A stretch of DNA of 64,000 nt from Ktedonobacteria bacterium (lineage in GTDB: Bacteria; Chloroflexota; Ktedonobacteria; Ktedonobacterales; JACDGC01): positions 22,239-86,238 of the forward strand of contig DAIDGU010000047.1 of assembly GCA_027459785.1 (NCBI GenBank), read 5' to 3'. Numbering within the stretch: the stretch's first letter is position 1; the number at the start of each line of letters is the position of its first letter. Below, in pieces: positions 54,567 to 62,353 of the stretch. The notes beneath the pieces were generated by a model. It saw only the letters and a list, made by a program, of their open reading frames with translations. It was not told the DNA's origin and did no database searches. The position numbers and the translations under genes were made by a program.

Positions 54567-55469
54567 TCAGCGTGTGCCGGAGGTCGCCGTCGAGTTTTGG
54601 TTCTGGTTCTGGTTTTGATTCTGCTGGCCCTGGCTCTGGCCCTGACCCGTGATCTTACTCATCAGGCCGTTTTGCACGTGCAGTTGGTTATGCACGTCTT
54701 TGACGCCGTGAACGGATTCAGCGACATCTTCTGCCGTGCGCTTGCTCTGCCGGTCGTCTACCGTGCCGGAAAGCGTGACCTCGCCGTTTTTGACACTCAC
54801 GTTGATTTCGGTGGCGTCGAGGTTGCCGTGCTGCGTCAGGCGTTGGTTGATGTCGTCGCGGATGCTCTCGTCGGATCGCTGGTAGCCGCGCGGCCCCTTG
54901 CCGGTGTGCGGACCAGGGGTGTTCCAGTCGCTTTGCTGGCCGTAACGCTGCTGGCCGTAGCTCTGTCCCTGGTTAGATTGCCCCTGGCCGTAGCCGCCCT
55001 GGCCATACTGGCTTTGACCATACTGACCCTGGTTGCCGTAGCCCTGCATGCCGCTCTGATCGTACTGGCCCTGATTGCCATATTGGCCCTGCATGCCACT
55101 CTGGCCCTGGTTGCCATAGCCCTGCATACCACCCTGGCCATAGTAGCTCTGGTTGCCGGGCCAGCCGCCCTGGCTATAACTGCTGCCCTGGCCACCATAA
55201 CCCTGGCCACCCTGGCTGTATTGCCCCTGCGCGCCATAGCCGTAGCTCTGGCCGAAATTGCCGGTCGGGCGATCACGGTCCCAGCCACCTTGCCCCTGGC
55301 CTTGCTGCATCATCCGGTCACGGTCCCAACCACCTTGCCCTTGATAGCGGTCCTGATCGCGATCGTAGCGGCCATAGCGCCCACGGTCATAGCTGCCAGA
55401 GCCATAGCGGCGCTGTTCCTCGTTGTCATTGTCACGGTCATAATCAGGCTGGTTGTTCCGATTGAACAT
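54567..55469 (-). CDS. BON-domain protein with long Gln/Gly/Tyr-rich low-complexity region
   Basis: A 300-aa protein. Residues about 5-195 are low complexity, starting with Asp/Arg/Tyr-rich DYDRDNDNEEQRRYGSGSYD and continuing with many short GQYGNQGQ, GMQGYGNQ and SYGQ units. A BON domain follows at about 205-270 (INQRLTQHGNLDATEINVSV; GEVTLSGTVDDRQ; AESVHGVKDVHNQL), then a short Gln/Asn tail. BON domains bind phospholipid or act in envelope stress. The N-terminal half has prion-like composition. No signal peptide or membrane segment is seen, so it is probably cytoplasmic. AGGAG lies 12 nt before the ATG. The opposite-strand hydrophobic frame is an artefact of the repeats. Confidence 0.85.
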   Translation of the reverse strand: MFNRNNQPDYDRDNDNEEQRRYGSGSYDRGRYGRYDRDQDRYQGQGGWDRDRMMQQGQGQGGWDRDRPTGNFGQSYGYGAQGQYSQGGQGYGGQGSSYSQGGWPGNQSYYGQGGMQGYGNQGQSGMQGQYGNQGQYDQSGMQGYGNQGQYGQSQYGQGGYGQGQSNQGQSYGQQRYGQQSDWNTPGPHTGKGPRGYQRSDESIRDDINQRLTQHGNLDATEINVSVKNGEVTLSGTVDDRQSKRTAEDVAESVHGVKDVHNQLHVQNGLMSKITGQGQSQGQQNQNQNQNQNSTATSGTR

Positions 55470-56215
55470 GGGTAAAAGTTGCTCCTTTCATCAGCAGTGA
55501 TGCACAGTAAACGGGGGCGAACACCAGCTGTGCTGCTCCCTTGCCAGGCAACGCCCGTGGTTGCCCAGCGAGGCCGGGCGACCTCCATCGGCCCTGCGCC
55601 GCATACAGGGGACCAAGAGGTACAAGCGGGGGCGACGAATTGACAGAATCAGACAGTCTTCCCAAATTACCACAAGGGCGCGAGTTCCTGCCACCGCTCC
55701 AGCGCGACTGCCGGGTGCGGGTGCGTATCCAAGAATTGATCTACGTGCTAGCTGTGCGGGCGCGCAGCCGATCTGGTGGATATGCCGCGTATGCGATGGA
55801 CACAGGGCCGAGGCGGTGAGAGCGGCGCTGGCATGGCAGCGGGGCGAATATCTGGCGCTCTGTTCGGCGCTGCGCATGGTGTTATGTGGTCTACCACAGG
55901 CAGCGCCTGGCTGGTGCTGCTCCATCCTTCCGCTGCGTAGCGCAGCGTTTGGGGCGCGTGGTCGCTTTCAATCTCATGTTGGCAGCGATCTTGCGGCAAA
56001 ACTTGCCCGATGGGCCGCCCGCCACACCATCATGCCCGCCCGCGCTTGATCGCGGCCCCACCCCCGGCCCCTCCCCATCGCCGATGGAGAGGGGCGATCT
56101 GGCCTTCCAAATCGATCATGTAGATCGCGTCGATCAGCCTGAACGGGTGATCTCCCCCTCTCCGTCGAAGACGGGAGGGGGCCGGGGGTGGGGCCGCAAA
56201 AGTCATGGGGGGTGG
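55470..56215. other. Gene-poor stretch with inverted family B pair
   Basis: No convincing gene. Frames of 92-162 codons exist but start without ribosome sites and have unlike composition. 56051-56098 and 56152-56197 are family B copies in opposite orientation, 53 nt apart, able to form a large stem. The stretch 55500-56040 may hold decayed coding sequence, but I cannot name it. Confidence 0.55.
56051..56197. repeat. Inverted pair of family B repeats
   Basis: GGCCCCACCCCCGGCCCCTC with CCCATCGCCGATGGAGAGGG, then after 53 nt TCCCCCTCTCCGTCGAAGAC with GGGAGGGGGCCGGGGGTGGG. The second is directly upstream of the promoter at 56216. Confidence 0.8.
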
Positions 56216-56242
56216 TTGACACCCAGCGCATGTGCTTATACT
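56216..56242 (+). promoter_or_regulatory. Promoter of the small membrane protein gene
   Basis: TTGACA (56216-56221), 15 nt, TATACT (56237-56242). Both hexamers are near-consensus; the spacer is two short of optimum. The ATG of 56287 is 45 nt beyond. Confidence 0.6.
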
Positions 56243-56286
56243 AAAGGTGGTCTACCAAAGGCAAACACTCAGGGGAGGTTGGGAAG

Positions 56287-56466
56287 ATGCAGCAGCACTC
56301 ATTACTTCAATCCCGTCACTCGCTCACCAACGGCACGCTGTCTCACGACTACGGCTATCGTCACGGCTCCGGCGCGATGTACCAGAGCATGATCGCGCTC
56401 TTACTCGCCCTCGTGCCGCTCTTGCTCGCGGTCGCCTTCTTCATCGCATTCCTCCACGGCAACTAA
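56287..56466 (+). CDS. Small single-pass membrane protein, 59 aa
   Basis: Short gene with an unusually complete set of signals: the promoter at 56216-56242, GGGGAGG 8 nt before the ATG, and a terminator-like hairpin 15 nt after the stop. The product begins with a polar, His/Tyr-rich segment (MQQHSLLQSRHSLTNGTLSH) and ends with one membrane helix (about 35-56: MIALLLALVPLLLAVAFFIA). No family is recognised. It lies 231 nt ahead of the KaiC-like gene but is separated from it by the hairpin, so it is probably its own transcription unit. It is not a by-product of another frame: no longer gene overlaps it. Confidence 0.65.
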   Translation: MQQHSLLQSRHSLTNGTLSHDYGYRHGSGAMYQSMIALLLALVPLLLAVAFFIAFLHGN

Positions 56467-56481
56467 GCGCCGTGTGGCGAG

Positions 56482-56530
56482 CGCCTTCTGATGTCCAGTG
56501 TGTTGATAATCTACTGGGCAGCAGGAGGCG
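56482..56530 (+). terminator. Long imperfect hairpin after the small membrane protein gene
   Basis: CGCCTTCTGATGTCCAGT pairs with ACTGGGCAGCAGGAGGCG (15 of 18 positions), 13-nt loop, followed by TTTGTG. Good candidate terminator for 56287-56466. Confidence 0.6.
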
Positions 56531-56697
56531 TTTGTGAAAATTCCTTGTGTTTCACAGCGTACTATGTAACAAACCATGCCCTTGTCAGCAGCACTATGAT
56601 CACGATCACCTTGATCTATGTTATGGTGTAACCAACATCTGGTCAGGGAGTTGCTTTCTGATCGTCTTTATCCCGCATAAGGAGTGCGCCACCGCAT

Positions 56698-58230
56698 ATG
56701 CCAAAACAGGCAACACCCGCCGAACAACTCCCCACCGGCGTCCCCCGCCTCGACCGTGTGCTGGGCGGTGGCATTCCGCGCGGCGCGCTCGTCGTGATCA
56801 TTGGCGTCCCCGGCTCCGGCAAGACGACCCTCGCCGCGCAGATCGCGTTCACTGTGGCCAAACGGGGGCAGAACGTCCTCATCCTCACCGCGCTCTCCGA
56901 ACCCACGAATAAGCTCATCGCGCATATCAAGCCGTTCGGCTTTTACGAGCCGAAGCTGGTGGGCGGGGCGGTGCAGGTGCTGAGCCTCTTACAGGTGCTT
57001 CCCGAAGGGCTGACCGCTACCGCCGAACAGATCCTGGCGATGGTGCGCAAATTCAAGACGCAACTGGTGGTGCTGGATGGCTTCCGGGGCATGTACGAAG
57101 GGGACAGGCAAGTAGCGCTTCAGGCCCGCGCATTTCTGTATCGCTTAGGCACCACGCTGGATGCCCTGGGCGTCACCACCATCGTGACAAGTGAGGCGGA
57201 GCCGCACGATCCCACGCTCTATCCTGAAACGACGACCGCTGATATCATCATCGGATTGAACTATCATCTTTTTGGCGCGCGTCATCGCCGTGAACTGGAA
57301 GTCATTAAAGTGCGCGGCGGTGTACCCCTCTCCGGCCTGCATACCTTCACGATCAGTTCCGTCGGAGTATCGGTTTTTCCGCAGTTCGAAGAGCTGATGA
57401 TCGCTGATCTGGCGAGTACTCCAGATGCAGTATCGGTGCAGGCTAACCTGACCAGCATGCGCGAGCGGGTGGGTTTCGACATTCCGGAGTTGGATGGGCT
57501 GCTGGAAGGCGGTGTGCATCGCGCCACCAGCACGGTGCTGGCGGGTAGCCTGGGAACCGGCAAGACGCTGCTGGCCCTGCACTTCGCCCTGGCCGGCGTG
57601 CGGCGCGGGGAGCCGGTGGTCTATGTCAGCTTGCGCGAGATGCGCGATCAATTAGAAATGGCGGTTGAAGCATTTTCCATCGGCCCTGAATTCAAGCAAG
57701 CCCTGGCAGATGGCACGCTCACCCTGCTTGAGCTGCCCGCCATCAATATCAACCCTGATATTTTCGCTGAGCACCTACTGGCAACGCTCGAAGAAACCCA
57801 GGCGCAACGCCTGGTGATCGACAGCCTCGCGGAGATCGAGCGTGCTGTCTCGCGCGGCATCGATCCCTCCCGGCTGGAAGACTATCTGGCCGCGCTGCTG
57901 ATCACGCTGCATCAGCGTCAGATCACCGCCTTGCTCGTGAAAGAAACGACGAAGGTGATCGCACCGTCGCTCGATTTTTCGACCGATCCGCTGGCGGTGC
58001 TGGCGGAAAATGTGCTGTTGTTGCAACAGGTTCCCTATCATGGTCTGCTGCATCGCGTCATTTCGGTGCTCAAGCAGCGTTATTCGGCACATGATGCCGC
58101 TTTGCGGGAATTCCTGATCGCGCCGCCCGGCGGTATTCGCGTGTTAGGGCCATTCGAGACGGAAACGGGTCTGCTGGAAGGCACCGCCTCCGAGCAGGAG
58201 CAGCAGCGGCAAGCACGGATGAACGGGTAG
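56698..58230 (+). CDS. KaiC-like double RecA-fold ATPase
   Basis: A 510-aa protein with two KaiC/RecA-type ATPase domains. First: GVPRLDRVLGGGIPRGALVV, Walker A GVPGSGKT (36-43), LVVLDGFRGM. Second: FDIPELDGLLEGGVHRATST, Walker A GSLGTGKT (283-290), LVIDSLAEIERAV. It resembles non-cyanobacterial KaiC-like proteins used in signalling; kaiA and kaiB are absent. AAGGAG precedes the ATG at 13 nt. It is followed after 16 nt by a single-domain response regulator, a pairing that suggests a signalling module rather than DNA recombination. Clock function should not be assumed. Confidence 0.88.
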   Translation: MPKQATPAEQLPTGVPRLDRVLGGGIPRGALVVIIGVPGSGKTTLAAQIAFTVAKRGQNVLILTALSEPTNKLIAHIKPFGFYEPKLVGGAVQVLSLLQVLPEGLTATAEQILAMVRKFKTQLVVLDGFRGMYEGDRQVALQARAFLYRLGTTLDALGVTTIVTSEAEPHDPTLYPETTTADIIIGLNYHLFGARHRRELEVIKVRGGVPLSGLHTFTISSVGVSVFPQFEELMIADLASTPDAVSVQANLTSMRERVGFDIPELDGLLEGGVHRATSTVLAGSLGTGKTLLALHFALAGVRRGEPVVYVSLREMRDQLEMAVEAFSIGPEFKQALADGTLTLLELPAININPDIFAEHLLATLEETQAQRLVIDSLAEIERAVSRGIDPSRLEDYLAALLITLHQRQITALLVKETTKVIAPSLDFSTDPLAVLAENVLLLQQVPYHGLLHRVISVLKQRYSAHDAALREFLIAPPGGIRVLGPFETETGLLEGTASEQEQQRQARMNG

Positions 58231-58246
58231 GGAAAGCGGGGGGACA

Positions 58247-58615
58247 ATGGCGAACGAGGCTTCACAAACCAAGATGGTACTCATCGTGGAAGATGAGGAG
58301 CCGATCGCGCTCGCCCTCGTGATGATCGTAGAGGACGCCGGCTATACGGCGCAGACGGCGATCAATGGCCAGGCGGCGCTCGCGGTGATCCACCAACATC
58401 GCCCCGATCTGGTCGTCACCGACCTGATGATGCCGCAACTGACCGGCGCGGAACTGATCGCAACGCTGCGTGCCAATGGGTACGCCGACCTCCCCATCGT
58501 CCTGATGTCCGCCGTGGGCAAAGCGCAGATGCGCGATCTGGGGGCCGATGCCCTCTTGCCCAAGCCCTTCTCATTGGATGAGGTGGATGCTCTGCTGGCG
58601 CACTTCCTCGCCTGA
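58247..58615 (+). CDS. Single-domain response regulator
   Basis: A 122-aa receiver domain: acidic pair in LIVEDEEPIAL, phosphoacceptor Asp in LVVTDLMMPQLTG, and Lys in LLPKPFSLDE. There is no output domain. The start is 16 nt behind the KaiC-like ATPase gene, so it is most likely its co-expressed partner. Its kinase is unknown; the GAF/PAS kinase at 37304 has its own regulator. Confidence 0.9.
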   Translation: MANEASQTKMVLIVEDEEPIALALVMIVEDAGYTAQTAINGQAALAVIHQHRPDLVVTDLMMPQLTGAELIATLRANGYADLPIVLMSAVGKAQMRDLGADALLPKPFSLDEVDALLAHFLA

Positions 58616-58634
58616 CAGGAGATAGTGCCAGGAC

Positions 58635-58815
58635 GGCGGACAGGAATGTCCGCCCCACAAAGGGACTGGCGGACAGGAATGTCCGCCCCACAAAGGGACT
58701 GGCGGACAGGAATGTCCGCCCCACAAAGGGACTGGCGGACAGGAATGTCCGCCCCACGAACATCGGGAGGACAGTCATTCTCCATAACCCCGGAGGACAG
58801 ACATTCTTGTCTGTC
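58635..58815. repeat. Tandem family A array
   Basis: Three identical 33-bp units (palindrome GGCGGACAGGAATGTCCGCC plus CCACAAAGGGACT) at 58635, 58668 and 58701, a fourth palindrome at 58734-58753 with CCACGAAC, then diverged GGACAGTCATTCT and GGAGGACAGACATTCTTGTC. It lies between the response regulator and amidohydrolase genes and fills most of that gap. It is not a CRISPR: the units abut with constant sequence. Confidence 0.95.
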
Positions 58816-58879
58816 ACCTTGCGAACCGGCATGATACACTGGCTACGACAGATAGCACACGCCAGGGGAGGATGCAAGC

Positions 58880-59761
58880 ATGCCGCGCGCGATTGATTTT
58901 CACGTACATCTGCCCATCACCGAGTTCATGGATGGGGCCATCGGCAAGTTTCGTGCCGCCGCCGAGCAGTATTTTCACGCGCAGATCACGCTGAAGGACG
59001 CTGAGGCGATTGCCGGAGAGTATGCCGCGCAGGATATCGTGGGCGTGGCGCTCGCCTTCGATGCCGAGACGGCCACCGGCCAGCCGCCGTTGACGAACGA
59101 TGTCGTCGCCGCCCTGGTGCGCCGCTACCCTCAGCAATTCGTCGGCTTCGCCAGCGTGGACCCGCTGAAGGGCCAAGCCGCCATCGACGAGATCACCCGC
59201 GCGGTGGAAGTGTTGGGACTAAGCGGCGCGAAGTTTCATCCCAACCTGCAAGCCTTCGCGCCCAGCGACCCCCAGTTCTTTCCCCTGTTCGCGCGCATCG
59301 CCGCCCTCAAGATCCCCGCGCTCTTCCACACCGGCACCTCCGGCCTGGGCGCGGGCATGCCGGGGGGCGGTGGTGTGCGGCTGGAATATTCGCGCCCGAT
59401 CCACCTGGACACCCTGGCCGCCGAGTTCCCCGACCTCACCATCATCGGCGCGCACCCCTCCTGGCCGTGGGAGCAGGAGATGATCGCCATTCTCCAACAC
59501 AAGCCGAACGTCTATAACGACCTTTCCGGCTGGCTGCCGAAATACATCCCGCCCGCGCTGTTGCAAGAAGCGGCGGGCCGGCTCAACCACAAGTTCCTCT
59601 TCGGCTCCGACTATCCCTTCATCACTCCCGACCGCTGGCTGCAATCCTTCAACGCCCTCCCCGGCTGGTCAGACGCCGCCCGCGCCAACGTGCTCTGGCG
59701 CACCGGCCAATCCCTGCTGGCCCACACGAGCGTAGGACAGATGACCTTCGGCGAAAAGTGA
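58880..59761 (+). CDS. Amidohydrolase-2-family metal-dependent hydrolase
   Basis: A 293-aa TIM-barrel hydrolase/decarboxylase. N-terminal metal motif IDFHVHLP; QFVGFASVDPLKGQAAIDEI; LSGAKFHPNLQAF with conserved Lys/His; ALFHTGTSG; IIGAHPSWPWEQEM; and the terminal metal Asp in LFGSDYPFITP. Members hydrolyse amides or lactones or decarboxylate aromatic acids; the substrate here is unknown. ATG at 58880 with AGGGGAGG 8-9 nt before it. Confidence 0.88.
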   Translation: MPRAIDFHVHLPITEFMDGAIGKFRAAAEQYFHAQITLKDAEAIAGEYAAQDIVGVALAFDAETATGQPPLTNDVVAALVRRYPQQFVGFASVDPLKGQAAIDEITRAVEVLGLSGAKFHPNLQAFAPSDPQFFPLFARIAALKIPALFHTGTSGLGAGMPGGGGVRLEYSRPIHLDTLAAEFPDLTIIGAHPSWPWEQEMIAILQHKPNVYNDLSGWLPKYIPPALLQEAAGRLNHKFLFGSDYPFITPDRWLQSFNALPGWSDAARANVLWRTGQSLLAHTSVGQMTFGEK

Positions 59762-59864
59762 GGACGGGAACACGAAAGCCACGAAATAGCACGAAATACA
59801 CGAAAAGGGATGCCAATAATTTTCGTGTCCTTCGTGAATTTTCGTGGTCTTCGTGTTCGAAAAA
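59760..59864. repeat. Family E inverted repeat
   Basis: GAGGACGGGAACACGAAAGC with CACGAA units, then TTCGTGTCCTTCGTGAATTT ... GGTCTTCGTGTTCG. A clean copy in which both ends match those at 9785. Confidence 0.88.
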
Positions 59865-59874
59865 GGAAACCACC

Positions 59875-60588
59875 ATGCTTGCGACGCGCGATGACCAGAT
59901 CCAGGAATGGCTGGATGCCGACGAGATCGATCCGGCGGCTTTGCGGCGTAACTTGCGCGACATCCGGCGCATCAACGCCATCCTGGGGTGGACGGCTTTC
60001 GCCGTGCGAACGGTGGCGCGCCACGTGCGGGCGCACTGCCCCGGCGGCTTCACGCTGCTGGATGTCGCGTCGGGGTCGGCGGATATCCCGCTGGCGCTGG
60101 CGCGGTGGGCGGCGCGGGCGGGCGTGCCAGCGCGCATCGTTGCCAGCGACCTCAGCCCCGCTATCGTCCGGATTGCCACCGATCAGGCGACGGCTATGCC
60201 CAGCGTCACCGTAGCTCAGCACGACGCGCTGCACCTGCCATATGCTGACGGCAGCTTCGACATCACGCTCTGCACGCTGGCGCTGCACCATTTCGACCCT
60301 GACCATGCCGTGGCGCTGTTGCGCGAACTGGCGCGCGTGGGGCGGCGGGTCTTCGTCTTCGACGCCGAACGGCATCCGCTGGCTTACCTGGGCGTCATCC
60401 CCCTGACGCGGCTGATCCCGATGGACGCGATGACGCGCCACGATGCGCCCGCCTCCGTGCGCCGCGCTTACACCGCGCCGGAACTGCGCGCCCTCGCGCG
60501 CCGCGCCGGGCTGGCGGATGCCGTGGTGCGCGTCGGCTTCCCTTTTCGCCTGGCGCTCCTGGCATCGGGTTCCCCGCCTGCGGCATAA
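59875..60588 (+). CDS. Class I SAM-dependent methyltransferase
   Basis: A 237-aa methyltransferase with motif I LLDVASGSADIPLALA, motif II IVASDLSPAIVRIA, post-I AQHDALHLPYADGSFDITLC and TLALHHF. The N-terminal helix LRRNLRDIRRINAILGWTAF is typical of methyltransferases encoded next to flavoprotein reductases of the geranylgeranyl-reductase type, as here (next gene, 41 nt downstream). AAGGA is 7 nt before the ATG at 59875; the repeat lies directly upstream. It may modify a polyprenyl, quinone or polyketide-like lipid; the substrate is inferred only from context. Confidence 0.88.
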   Translation: MLATRDDQIQEWLDADEIDPAALRRNLRDIRRINAILGWTAFAVRTVARHVRAHCPGGFTLLDVASGSADIPLALARWAARAGVPARIVASDLSPAIVRIATDQATAMPSVTVAQHDALHLPYADGSFDITLCTLALHHFDPDHAVALLRELARVGRRVFVFDAERHPLAYLGVIPLTRLIPMDAMTRHDAPASVRRAYTAPELRALARRAGLADAVVRVGFPFRLALLASGSPPAA

Positions 60589-60629
60589 TCTGGACAAAGC
60601 ATCGACACACCTGGGAAAAGAGGCCGCTG

Positions 60630-61868
60630 ATGTCGTCCGCGCCGGAGATCTATGATGTTGCCATCGTCGGGGCTGGGCCTGCCGGGTCGGCCAGCGCCAT
60701 TCACCTGGCCCGCGCCGGCTGGCGCGTGGCGCTGGTAGATCGCGGTACCTTTCCGCGCCACAAGCCCTGCGCCGAATACCTCTCGCCCGCCGCCGAGCCG
60801 CTCCTGCGCGACCTGGGCGTGCTGGACCAGATCGCCGCGACGCGACCGGGCCGGCTGAAGGGCTTTCGCATCTACGCGCCGGATGGCACGTACTTCCAGG
60901 GCGATTTCGCCGCGACGAAAGACACGGCAGGCGCGAGCCTCTTCGAGACGGGCCTGAGCGTGACACGCTACCACCTAGATCACGCGCTGGTGCAGGCGGC
61001 CCGTGCCGCTGGCGCGGAGGTGCGCGAGGGCTGGCGGCTGGCGCAGTTGCACTACGACGCCGTGACAACACAGCGCACGCTCGTCCCCGTCGGCGACGCC
61101 GCGCCGATCACCGCGCGGTTAGTGCTGGCTGCCGATGGGCTGCATTCCACCATCGCCAAACGGCTAGGCTTGCAGCGCGAGAGCCGCATGCGCAAGATCG
61201 CCCTCGTCGCGCACCTGCGCGGCATCGCGGACCTGAGCGAGTATGGCGAGATGCACGTTGCCGGGCGGCGTTACGTGGGCCTGGCCCCGCTGGAACCGCA
61301 TGGCACAGGCGATCTCTGCAACGTGGCGCTGGTGGTGGATGAAGCGCGGGATGCCCAGGCGCTCGCCGGTCGCCCGCAGGAGTTCTTGCTCGCCGCCCTC
61401 GCCACATTTCCCAAGCTCAAAGACCGCATTGCCCAGGTCACGGTGGCACGGCAGACCCTGGCGACGAGCCACTTATGCGTCCACGCGCGCCGGCTCTCGG
61501 CGGCGGGCGTCCTGCTCGTCGGCGACGCCGCCGGCTACTACGATCCCTTCACCGGCGAGGGCATCTATCGCGCGCTGCACGGCGCGCAGATCGCCACCAC
61601 CGTCGCGCACGCGGCGCTGACGGCGCGCGACACCAGCGCCGCCTTCCTGGCGCGCTATGATCGCCGCTACCATGCCGCCTTGCGTGGCAAGCACCAGATC
61701 GAGCAGATCATCCAACTGGCCGTACAAGTGCCGCCGCTGATGAACCACATCTCAGCCATCATGCGGCGGCGCAAGCACATGGCCGACACCATCGTCGCCG
61801 TCACCGGCGACTTCCGCCCGCCCTGGGCCGTGCTGAACCCCGCCTATCTCCTGCGGCTGGTTATGTAA
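60630..61868 (+). CDS. Geranylgeranyl-reductase-family FAD oxidoreductase
   Basis: A 412-aa flavoprotein. FAD-binding N terminus VAIVGAGPAGSASAIHLARA, second motif HKPCAEYLSP, LVLAADGLHSTIAKRLGL, and the C-terminal FAD motif VGDAAGYYDPFTGEGIYRAL. It belongs to the reductase/hydroxylase group that saturates isoprenoid chains or hydroxylates aromatic lipids. It is coupled to the methyltransferase before it. Its last 62 codons (61677-61861) are repeated almost exactly at 63634-63818. The current end, LVM and stop, differs from the displaced copy, which ends LVR and stop; this indicates the gene tail was rebuilt by insertion of the segment that follows. Confidence 0.9.
   Translation: MSSAPEIYDVAIVGAGPAGSASAIHLARAGWRVALVDRGTFPRHKPCAEYLSPAAEPLLRDLGVLDQIAATRPGRLKGFRIYAPDGTYFQGDFAATKDTAGASLFETGLSVTRYHLDHALVQAARAAGAEVREGWRLAQLHYDAVTTQRTLVPVGDAAPITARLVLAADGLHSTIAKRLGLQRESRMRKIALVAHLRGIADLSEYGEMHVAGRRYVGLAPLEPHGTGDLCNVALVVDEARDAQALAGRPQEFLLAALATFPKLKDRIAQVTVARQTLATSHLCVHARRLSAAGVLLVGDAAGYYDPFTGEGIYRALHGAQIATTVAHAALTARDTSAAFLARYDRRYHAALRGKHQIEQIIQLAVQVPPLMNHISAIMRRRKHMADTIVAVTGDFRPPWAVLNPAYLLRLVM
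61677..61861 (+). repeat. Direct repeat, copy 1 (3' end of the oxidoreductase gene)
   Basis: 185 bp matching 63634-63818 with no gaps and three mismatches that I can find. The two copies bracket 1.77 kb carrying a membrane-protein gene and a G1 peptidase gene. Confidence 0.92.
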
Positions 61869-61873
61869 ATTGT

Positions 61874-62272
61874 CTATTTGGCTGTCGGTGTTTGTTGCAG
61901 TCGCTTGACCGTGGCGAGCATTATCAACAACATCCCGACATCCGCCGCGACGGTCAGGAGTGCGACGATCACCTGGACGAGCGCGACAGTGACCAGCGGT
62001 GGTGCTGCTCTGATGCCGGCTGGCAGGTGTCCGACGGTGCAGGAAAGACCCGCACCATCTGGCAGAAGCGCATACCACAGCAGATAGCCACCCAAAAGAA
62101 CCGACCAGAGGGCAAGTCCGATTGTCAGCAGTGATATGGTGCGCTGGCGTGTGCTGGTTGCCCATGCCCAACCGAGCGATCCGGCCAGTAGCAAGAGGAT
62201 GAGTGCCACCGGCACATAAAAGGCCGACTGGGGTTGCGGCAAACAGGCGTTTGCAGCGATTACGGTAAGCAT
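61874..62272 (-). CDS. Small multi-pass membrane protein
   Basis: A 132-aa protein with four hydrophobic segments (about 18-36 FYVPVALILLLLAGSLGWAW; 45-65 ISLLTIGLALWSVLLGGYLL; 84-104; 100-122). No family is recognised. AGGAGG is 9 nt before the ATG at 62272. It lies inside the segment bounded by the 185-bp repeats, downstream of the G1 peptidase on the same strand, with a hairpin between them. GC content is higher than in the peptidase gene. Confidence 0.65.
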   Translation of the reverse strand: MLTVIAANACLPQPQSAFYVPVALILLLLAGSLGWAWATSTRQRTISLLTIGLALWSVLLGGYLLWYALLPDGAGLSCTVGHLPAGIRAAPPLVTVALVQVIVALLTVAADVGMLLIMLATVKRLQQTPTAK

Positions 62273-62306
62273 GTAAGCATCCCTCCTAAAGTGTTTAAAG
62301 CCACGA

Positions 62307-62333
62307 GTCAGCCGGGTTTATTGCCTGGCTGAC
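62307..62333 (-). terminator. Hairpin between the peptidase and membrane-protein genes
   Basis: GTCAGCCGGG and CCTGGCTGAC (10 bp, one wobble) around TTTATTG, about 20 nt beyond the peptidase stop. No clear U-run; it could be a terminator or an mRNA-stability element. Confidence 0.5.
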
Positions 62334-62353
62334 ATATAAACCTCCTTCAGAGT

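Noticed and set aside
54597..55475. 292-codon hydrophobic plus-strand frame opposite the BON gene
   Set aside because: It is the complement of the Gln/Gly/Tyr repeats (reads as Leu/Ala/Val repeats); the minus strand has the BON domain and a ribosome site.
55561..56049. 162-codon frame and overlapping 92-codon frame after the BON gene
   Set aside because: No ribosome site, no recognisable domain, unusual Arg/Cys/Trp-rich composition; possible decayed sequence but not supportable as a gene.
58635..58815. Regular repeats considered as a CRISPR array
   Set aside because: Units are directly adjacent, each with the same 13-bp linker and no variable spacers; no cas genes.
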